This document shows positions 56,576-64,000 of a DNA stretch of 64,000 nt, piece by piece. Numbering within the stretch: position 1 is the first letter of the stretch; every line of letters starts with the position of its first letter. Position numbers and translations under genes: made by a program. The stretch covers positions 177,054,147 to 177,118,146 of the forward strand of contig CM071597.1 in the NCBI GenBank assembly GCA_036435485.1, in the 5' to 3' direction. Under the pieces are notes generated by a model, which saw nothing but the letters and a program-made list of their open reading frames with translations, was not told the DNA's origin and did no database searches. The stretch comes from Saposhnikovia divaricata (lineage: Eukaryota > Streptophyta > Magnoliopsida > Apiales > Apiaceae).

Positions 56576-57781
56576 CTAGCCAATTTATCCGCTTCGCGCG
56601 GTTTATAAATTTTTATATAAAAGTATTGTAATAGATAAATTAATTTCTATTATTCTTAAAAATTGATTGGTCTCTTATGAATTTTCTGTAAAAAATTAAT
56701 TTAAAATTAATTTACATGAATTATTAATTGGAAAAATACTCTCATTATATGAAAAATTTTGATAATCTTAAAAATATCACAAACATATAAAAATAAAAAT
56801 TACAATATGAACGTAATATTTACGATCAAAAGTTACAAATATTGAATACAACTTAATAACGTTTTTTAAAGCCGACACCCCTCTCATAATATACATATTC
56901 AATAATAGTGTAAGAATTTATTTAATTTGAATATTAATTTATTTTGACACGATATAATGAAACAATGGGTGTATAAGTTTTTTATCAATTTAATCTTCCG
57001 ATAAAGTGGTTGGGTTTGTTCAATTTAATTAGTTTAACTCATGTGTAATTTATTCATGTGCATGATTTGTTTACAAATTTTAGATATTAAGTAAAAATCC
57101 ATGTACTTCCATAATTTACTATGACTCCACAATCATTGATAATAAAGATTGTTTGAGAATTTAAGGTTAATAAAGTTTTTTAAAGCCGAGACTCCTCTCA
57201 TAATATACATATTCAATAATAGTGTAAGAATTTGTTTAATTACAATAAAAATTTATTTCGACACAATATAAAGAAACAATGGGTGTATAGTTTTTTTTAT
57301 CAATTTTATCTTCCGATAAATGGCTGGATTTGTTAAATTTAATCGATTTGATCATAACTCATGTATTATTTATTCATGTGCAAAATTAAAAATCTGTCTG
57401 TATTGTTTGCATACAATTCCAGATATTATGTAAATATCTTGTACTTCCATAATTTATTACGACTTGCACAATAACGCAATATAAACAATTGTTAGTCGTC
57501 ATTTTACCTAAAAATAAATATAACTATATATAATTAAAATTTAATATTGAAATAATAACTATAATGTTCAACTAATTTGCTAATTTTTAAACAAATTAAA
57601 TAAAGTAAATTTAATATATATTTAATAGGTGTAATTAATGACTAATTAAATTGTCATTAATAGTTATTTAATGCAAGAAAAGAATTTTAATCAAAAAAAT
57701 CAAAAAAAACGAAAATTCAAGAAAAATACCTTAAACTATTCTGATGCATTTTCGATCTCCAGGCTTTATAATATATATAGA
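56576..57781 (-). mobile_element. Non-autonomous Helitron, 1206 bp
   Basis: On the minus strand: A|TCTATATATATTATAAAGCC at 57781, ending CCGC-GCGAA-GCGG hairpin (56601-56589) and CTAG|T at 56576. It contains two direct copies of a ~300-bp unit starting at 56861 and 57175 (GTTTTTTAAAGCCGA). No ORF. Confidence 0.7.
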
Positions 57782-57834
57782 TAGGTTATTTAACTGTTGT
57801 GGTAAAAAAAAAAGGTTATTTAACTGTTAACATA

Positions 57835-58062
57835 TAATATAGGATCCATGACCTTCCTTTAACACCTTAAGATAACATGGTATCAAAGCTCAAGGTTCCA
57901 TGGATACGAAGACAATTTATGCTCCAAAGATGATCGTCCGTGATCCACTTTTCGACCCAAAAATGGGCTTTCGAGTGAGGGGATTGTTAACATATAATAT
58001 AAGATCCATACGAGGCCTTCCTCTAACACCTTAAAGTTTTTAGATGAGTTGGTTACTTAACA
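57835..58062 (+). mobile_element. TRIM-like mini LTR element, about 228 bp
   Basis: Left repeat 57835-57877 (TGTTAACATATAAT...ATAACA), PBS TGGTATCAAAGC at 57878-57889, purine tract GAGTGAGGGGA, right repeat 57985-58062 (TGTTAACATATAAT...TTAACA). The left repeat lacks about 35 bp near its end. No TSD is visible. Confidence 0.5.
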
Positions 58063-58438
58063 TAATATTAACAAATTTATAGTTCTTTATTAATAAGTAA
58101 AATATTATTTTATATTAAATTTAGTTCACATTATATTTTAATTTCATCCCTAAAATTCTATTTTTTCTAGAATTTTATGTTATTTTTTACAAAATAGAAT
58201 GAAATTAGAAATTCTATTATAATTATAATTGTTTTATTTGTAAATTTTCTAATAGAATCCTAGAATACTATGTTTCTTTAAAAAATTAAAACTAGAATTT
58301 TTATGATAATTATAGTTATCTTTTTAATAATTGTTTTACTAGAAAAAGACCACGAGAAATTTTTTTTACTGAAAAAAGACTATGATAAAAAAATTTGAAG
58401 GTACAACACCATCGAATATAAAATACAATATTGTTGAT

Positions 58439-58567
58439 CTAAATTTTTGTAAAATAAAAACAAATACGTAGCTGATCGTATAACATTTTCATGCAGAGAA
58501 CTAGAGAAGTAAAGATACATGATACAGCGACCAATACATGCAGAGTATAAATTGTTTTCTTCTTCAT
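58439..58567 (-). CDS. 42-codon ORF with signal-peptide-like start, copy 1
   Basis: MKKKTIYTLHVLVAVSCIF, a basic start plus a hydrophobic run. It sits where the RLP start would be: the sequence just upstream (GCTTTCATTTTGCC.C..GATTTCAT) matches the RLP leader. It is repeated at 62798-62914. Most likely a leftover first-exon stub of a lost RLP-like gene; a small secreted peptide is possible but unproven. Confidence 0.3.
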   Translation of the reverse strand: MKKKTIYTLHVLVAVSCIFTSLVLCMKMLYDQLRICFYFTKI

Positions 58568-58650
58568 GGTAATTTTAAATGAAATCTTGAGGCAAAATGA
58601 AAGCACCTAATGATAAGTATACACACAAACACTTCCTGGTAATAATTACG

Positions 58651-60287
58651 AACTTGCAACGAAAATCCAGTGGGACTACATTTTGTTTGAAATACCCAAC
58701 TCCCCTAAAGTCTATAAATCTGCTTGACTCTCAGTCTTTCGCACTTAATGATTGCCAACTTGCACTACTTGATCTCTGACATAGTCTCCTCTCTTAAAGT
58801 CTGTAGTTCTGTAGATGCAGTTCACTACATGTTTGGTCATTCATAATTTGAAGATTGATGCTCCACTTGTCCATTGATCACAAGTTCACAACACTTGGAG
58901 TAACATCAACCAAACAATGTCAATCTCTGGAAAAACTCTAATGATGTTTCTGGTTGGAGGAACAAAAAAGAAAAGAATTTTGCAACGATTAATTGGGTGA
59001 ATGAACATTCAATCACAATTCGGTGAGATTAAAAAGTAATATAAAACTTTGTAACTATGAAATTGAAGCAACAAATAGAAGATATTTAATGATATATATT
59101 ATTAGTACAAAATTTATTTTATTTCCCCAAACAATTTGACATTGTCGCCTCTCTTGAAGTCTATAGGTGTGGAAAATGGATGATCTACTGCTCCAGTGAT
59201 CAAAAGACTTGAAGTCAATTTGAAAGTGACCAGACAATACAATCAAATACATATTTACTCATTAAGAACACAAACTCTAGGGAAACAGGCTCAGGACGGC
59301 CAGAGGCTTGTTAAAAACTAATCCCTAAACCCTTGGAAACATATAGTAATCACTAGCATTACAATCACTCCCGTCTAATTGACCCATTTTACAAGAAAAA
59401 ATGAATCAAAAAATTCTATACATAAGGGGTATAAACTGTCATTTTTGAAGATAGGGGTTGTAATATGAAGCGAGATTTGAAGATAGAGGTTGCAAAATGC
59501 TAAAAAACGTAAATCTGGACCAATTTGACAAAATCCATATACATAGGGGTTACAAACTGTCATTTTGTCTAGTATTAATTACTAGGAACTTGCAACGAAA
59601 ATCCAGTGGGACTACATTTTGTTTGACATAATCAACTCCCCAAACGTCTATAAACTGCTTGACTCTCAGTCTTTCGCATTTAATGATTACGAACCTGCAC
59701 TACTTGAACTTTGACACGTCTCTCTTAAGTCTTAAAGTCTATTCTGTATGGACTTCGCCACGGGTTTGGTCATTCATAATATGAAGATTGATGCTCCACT
59801 TGTCCATTGATCACAAGTTCACAACATTTGCAGTAACATCAACCAAATTTGGTGAGATTTAAAAAGTAATACTGAATTTATTACTATGAAATTGAAGCAA
59901 CAAATAATAGATATTTAATTATACCAAGTACATTTTTTAATTTTATTTCCCCAAACTATTTATTTCAACCATAGTAAAGATTTCTAAACAAGTAGACCCT
60001 AATTAATTGCAAAATAATTATGTTTACGAACCAGCTCCCCACAACTTCCCTGTTTTAAAGAAAAATCCTACCCATGGCAATATATTCAGATGTGGAAAAT
60101 GGATGATCTACTTCTCCAGTGATCACAAGACTTGGAAGTCAATTTGAAAGTGACCGAAAACTACATTCAAATACATTTGCTAATTAAGAACACGCACTCT
60201 AAAGAATCAGCTCAGGACGGACAGAGGCTTGTTAAAAACTAATCACTTAACCCTTGGAAAGGCACGGTAATCACTAGCATTGTAACA
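58651..60287. repeat. Direct duplication (units 58651-59367 and 59587-60287)
   Basis: Both units start AACTTGCAACGAAAATCCAG and share TGGTCATTCATAAT, GGATGATCTACT.CTCCAGTG and AGAGGCTTGTTAAAAACTAA in the same order, offset 936 bp. The first unit has an extra block near 58915-59020. The intervening 59368-59586 contains its own short direct repeats (ACAAACTGTCATTTT type). No coding frame. It lies upstream of the ORF stub at 58567, so it may be a promoter relic. Confidence 0.75.
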
Positions 60288-60640
60288 GAGTGTTTACCTT
60301 GTTCTCTTGGTAACAAGTAGTTTTGAGTTCGAAAATTAGTGGAGGGCTGGACGCTATGCATGAGTATTTCAAAATCTATAACCAACAAATTGATTATTAT
60401 GCTACTACGCACAACAATACGCTAATTAAGATTAAAATTAATTTTAAATGCCAAAAAGAAACATTACTTAGTCAACTCTCCAAGAGTCTTCTCCGCTGCT
60501 TGAGTCTTCTACGCTCCTCTATAAAGAAAGCAGGGTAGAAGACTTGGGGTCAAAAGAAAAGTAACCAAACAAAGGAGTGACATCTACTTGGTTGACATGC
60601 TTTGATTGTCTTAAAATAATATTAAATAAATAATAAATAA
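60288..60640. other. Stretch with TATA- and W-box-like motifs but no gene
   Basis: CTCTATAAAGAAAGC near 60516 and several TTGAC/GTCAA cores (60471, 60549, 60591). No ORF with an ATG follows. Recorded only as possible promoter debris. Confidence 0.2.
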
Positions 60641-61816
60641 AATCTATATCTACTACCTTTAGGCAAAATCCCTTTTAATATATTACATTTTGTATCAAAT
60701 TTGGTTTGCCCCATTCATTCCTAAAATCATATTTTTCCTAAAATTCAATGTGGTTTTTATAAAATAAATAAAAAATTCTATTACAATTATAATTCTTTTA
60801 TTATAATTTAATCAAAAAAGATTACGAATACATATATTGATCTAGGATGACATGCTATCTATAACAAACGAAATTCATTTTTAATGGTACTTCGGTACCA
60901 AAATTTGGTTCCACCCCTAAGATTTAATAAAATAATAAATTATTAAATACTATTATAATTGTAATTTTTTATTATAACTCTATTAAGTAACAAATAACGT
61001 ATTCATCATAATCATGTACATTTTTATGTATATATAAGGATCATTAAGTTTTTTTTCTCTAGTTTCGTAAATAAACTTAAATAAATAATATATAAAATGA
61101 CCTTTATTAATAAGCAAATGCTTTGTAAATAACGTAATTTTTTATAATAAATTAATGATCAATTTCAATAAAGTTTCTCAGGCCCGTACTTCACACGGGT
61201 TATCATCTTAATAAGTGAAATCTAGTTTTAATGGTACTTCCTTTTAGATTCGTGTTTCCTACAATTATTGGAATTATGATGTAATTATAATTATTTATTA
61301 TAAACTACTGAATTGCGTAAATAACGTAATTTTCTTTTGTACTTTAATTATCATTTTTTAAAATACTTTTTTGTAATAAATAAAATAATTTTTATAAAAA
61401 TTTAATGAAGAAATGAACAATTTATAAATTATCTCGACCCGTGCTTCGTACGAATTATCATCCAATAATATACAATTATATTTTGTTTGTATCTTCTAAT
61501 TAATAAGTATCGAATTCCAATCTAAATCTAGAATAGTTTTAGTTTAATTATTTTAAAATTTTAAATCAATAAAATTATTGAAAATCAGATAAATTAATTT
61601 ATTATATAACTATTAATGTAATAATTATTAATTAATAAAAAAGCACTAAATAATATTTGAATTTATATTTAATGACATCCGCCACTAATAAAGGCCAAAA
61701 ACTACGGTCTACACATCAATCCAACAGCCAAGTCATGAAAGCAAAACCCCACACACGGCAGAAATATCAATGTTTTGGACGGTGATATATATATGTACGT
61801 TCTAAATTTAAATTTA

Positions 61817-62220
61817 CTAGGTTATAGTTAGTGCAAAGCACGATCACTTTTAAATACTTTACTTTTAAATACTTTTAAATTATATAATTAAATAAAATAG
61901 ATTATAATAAATTATTATGGATATAATATAACTTTGTAATTAATTAATAAAATTATTAGTAATAATAATAGTTATTTAATAATGATATGTATTGATTAGA
62001 ACTAATAATATAAAATCTTAAAGTAAATTTGTTGTAGATGGGATTCGAACCTTGGATATTTAGAAGAGGGATTTAAATATATAATATTCCTTATTATTAG
62101 ATCTAACGGCTATTATCTACGTAATAAATATCTAACGGTCACTATTCTTTTAGATGGTTGAACCAAGTTGAACCAAACAACCAAATTATACCCATGTTTG
62201 CTTATTATATAATAGTAAGT
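61817..62220 (-). mobile_element. Small non-autonomous Helitron, about 400 bp
   Basis: The minus-strand 3' end is hairpin GTGC-TTT-GCAC (61841-61831) then CTAG|T at 61817. The 5' end is TACTATTATATAATAAGC with the terminal TC degraded. It is the inverted relative of 55895-56257. Confidence 0.6.
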
Positions 62221-62560
62221 ATTATTTTATAGTTCGTGTAAAATATGAGACATTTTTAATTTTTTATAATTCATTTATAATGTAATATAATATTATAAAT
62301 GTTAATTTTAATATGTTATTGGAAGAATTCGAACCTTACATCTTTGTATATAATAATTTTTAGTATTAAATATAAATTAATATGTAATTTTTAGTATTAA
62401 ATATAAATTAATATATTGTTGGCGGGAATCGAACCTTACACTTCTGTTTATAACAATTTTTAGTATTGTTATATCTAATGGTCATGATTTTGTTTGAGTT
62501 GAATATCTAACTATTGTGAATAAGGGATAACTAAACTACAAATTATACCCCTTTCTCTAA
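62221..62560. other. Repeat debris
   Basis: Contains a ~31-bp tandem duplication (TTTTTAGTATTAAATATAAA at about 62356 and 62387). It resembles the ends of the small Helitrons (GAATCGAACCTTACA, AAATTATACCCC). Confidence 0.4.
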
Positions 62561-62797
62561 TAGAATCCTAGATTATTATCCCGCCAAAAAAAAATCCTAG
62601 AATATTATGTTTCTTTAAAATGAATTAAAAATAAAAAATTTATGACAATTATAATTCTTTTGTTTATAATTTTTTTACTAGAAAAAGACTACGAGATATT
62701 TTTTTTACTAGAAAAAGACTACGATAAAAAAAATCAAAGGTAAAACGCTAACGAATATAAAATACAATTTAGGAATACTTTAAAATACAATCTAAAA

Positions 62798-62914
62798 TTA
62801 CTTAATATAATTTTTTGTAAAATAAAAACAAATACGTAGGTATAAGATTTTCATGCAGAGAAGTAAACATAAAGCGACCAATACATGCAGAGTATAAATT
62901 GTTTTCTTCATCAT
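62798..62914 (-). CDS. 38-codon ORF with signal-peptide-like start, copy 2
   Basis: MMKKTIYTLHVLVALCLLL shares an 11-residue core (KTIYTLHVLVA) with the ORF at 58567. A third copy at about 63432 has a stop after three codons. See the copy-1 entry for interpretation. Confidence 0.3.
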   Translation of the reverse strand: MMKKTIYTLHVLVALCLLLCMKILYLRICFYFTKNYIK

Positions 62915-63484
62915 GGTAATTTTAATTGAAATCATAAGGCAAAATAATTAATCTATAACTTTTATTAATAAGAAAAATTCTTTTTTAATGGCACAATTTT
63001 ATACCAAATTTGGTTCGTACTATTTTTGTTTTCACCCCTAAAATCCTATTTTTCCTAAAATTCTATATTGTTTTTCAAAAAATAGAATAAATATAGAAAT
63101 CCTTATTATAAATTTTTTAATAGAATCCTAGAATAGTATGTTTTTTTTTAAATGAATTAAAAACAGAATTATTATGATAATTAAAATTCTTTAGTTTATA
63201 ATTAATTTACTAGAAAACGATTACAAGATAATTTTTTTACTAGAAAAAGATTATGATGAAAAAAATAAAACGTAAAACACCAACAAATATAAAATATAAT
63301 CAAAAATTACTTGATCTAAATTTTTGTAAAATACCAACGAATACGTAGCTGATCGTATAACATTTTCATGCACAGAAGTAAACATACAACGACCAACACA
63401 TGCAGAGTATAAATTGTTTTATTTCATCATGGTAATTTTAATTGAAATCATGAGGCAAAATGAAAGCAACTAATCTATAATCTT

Positions 63485-63744
63485 TGTTAGAATACGTTTT
63501 GAATCTGTAATGCCCCAAACGCTAGAACGTCGGGTATCTTAGATTATCTGTTTTGGACATATTTTTCTGAATTTTTCTGTAACAGCCTATAGAGTACTAT
63601 ATATACTCTCTAGGTCATAACCTAGATGTATGCTGTAATCTGTAGTATGCTGTAATATGTATCCTCAACATCAATAAAACTTTTCTCTTCTACCTATATG
63701 TGTTCTTTCTTTACGTTTATTATAATCTTTCTATCGTTATAACA
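63485..63744 (+). repeat. 5' LTR of a copia element (Ale-like)
   Basis: 260 bp, TGTTAGAATA...TTATAACA, with TATATATA at 63598-63605 and AATAAA near 63674. Short LTRs are typical of Ale-type copia. Confidence 0.8.
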
Positions 63745-63745
63745 A

Positions 63746-63758
63746 ACTGGTATCAAGA
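63746..63758 (+). other. Primer-binding site
   Basis: ACTGGTATCAAGA right after the LTR, in the tRNA-Met form used by Ale-type copia elements. Confidence 0.7.
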
Positions 63759-63779
63759 GCTTGGTGTTCGGTGAGAAAG

Positions 63780-64000
63780 ATGTCTTGTATTAACGTGAAG
63801 GTCGACAAATTTACTAGGAAGAATAGTTTCAGTCTGTGGCAAATCAAGATGCGTGCTTTGTTAAAGCAACATGGGCTCTGGATGCCGTAGAGAAAGAAAT
63901 CGACGACGGATCCTGAAAGTGTTGAGATGGCCAGTCTAGAAGAAAAGGCACACTCAACAATTTTGTTGTGTCTTGCAGATGATATTATTACTGAAGTCGC
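63780..64000 (+). pseudogene. gag: Copia gag, 5' part, with an early stop; continues past the window
   Basis: ATG at 63780. DKFTRKNSFSLWQIKMRALL (residues 9-28) is the typical Ale-lineage Gag start. A TAG at 63888-63890 (codon 37) interrupts it. The same frame then continues with EMASLEEKAHSTILLCLADD, as expected for Gag. The copy is thus probably inactive. The rest of the element lies beyond 64000. Confidence 0.8.

Larger units (their letters stand above)
53690..63480. repeat. Mosaic of about ten degenerate copies of a ~500-bp repeat
   Basis: Recurring blocks in one order: ATTAATAAG.GAAATCC, TTTTTAATGGTAC, CAAATTTGGTTC, TTGGTTTCACCCC, CTAGAATTCTATGTTATTTT, ACTAGAAAAAGACTACGA, TACGTAGCTGATCGTATAAC. 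Copies or partial copies start near 53733, 55080, 55350, 55582, 56255, 58080, 60650, 60872, 61197 and 62950. Two of them (62560-62950 and 62950-63480) are head to tail. Several are followed by Helitron-like 3' ends (CCCGTACTTCACACGGGTTATC near 61174, CCCGTGCTTCGTACG near 61438), so the family may itself be Helitron-derived. Confidence 0.6.

Noticed and set aside
60323..60538. 71-aa ORF near promoter-like motifs
   Set aside because: TTG start, no domain, no supporting repeat conservation.

Overview
This is a transposon-dense, AT-rich window from a flowering-plant nuclear genome, most likely a eudicot. The evidence is layered LTR retrotransposons (Ty1/copia Sirevirus-type and Ty3/gypsy-type), Helitrons, MITEs, and one leucine-rich-repeat receptor-like-protein (RLP) gene of the plant immune-receptor type. 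I see no tRNA, rRNA, CRISPR or bacterial features. The species cannot be fixed from the sequence alone.

Layout. 1-3660: the right part of a long gypsy-type LTR. 3661-5430: a heavily decayed copia pol tail and 3' region. 6159-48751: a non-autonomous Helitron of only about 2.1 kb of its own sequence, with termini TCTATACTATTATATAAAAGC and hairpin-CTAG, swollen to 42.6 kb by two retrotransposon nests. Nest 1 is a minus-strand Sirevirus-like element, 'copia A' (6784-29508, TSD TTTCC). Its gag is split by an 8.65-kb gypsy-derived LARD (18318-26967, TSD CTTAC). Nest 2 is a plus-strand Sirevirus-like element, 'copia B' (30444-48223, TSD GGTTC). Its 3' LTR is split by a 7.58-kb non-autonomous gypsy-like element, 'element C' (40249-47826, TSD GCTGT). 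The LTR divergences I counted by eye (A about 1.3%, B about 0.7%, LARD about 0.6%, C about 1 difference in 1943 bp) fit the nesting order.

48752-53520 holds two hAT-like MITEs, a frameshifted RLP gene on the minus strand, and a second copy of that gene's leader and promoter with a Stowaway-like MITE inserted in it. 53690-63480 is a mosaic of about ten degenerate copies of a roughly 500-bp repeat, a solo LTR, three smaller Helitrons or Helitron fragments, a TRIM-like mini-element and a ~930-bp direct duplication. At three places the mosaic repeats an RLP-like leader followed by a short ORF, intact in two of them, that looks like a signal peptide. 63485-64000 is the 5' LTR and start of gag of another copia (Ale-like), with an early stop.

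Most striking signal: each Sirevirus-like element carries its own private ~10-bp dyad motif in great excess. Copia B has CAGC[T/G/A]AGCTG in its LTRs and also through gag, pol and the 3' leader. Copia A has CAAGACAATC and its complement about 15 times per LTR, plus a four-unit hairpin array before its third ORF. Both elements also encode a third ORF after pol. An element-specific tag read by an element-encoded or host protein is one testable idea.
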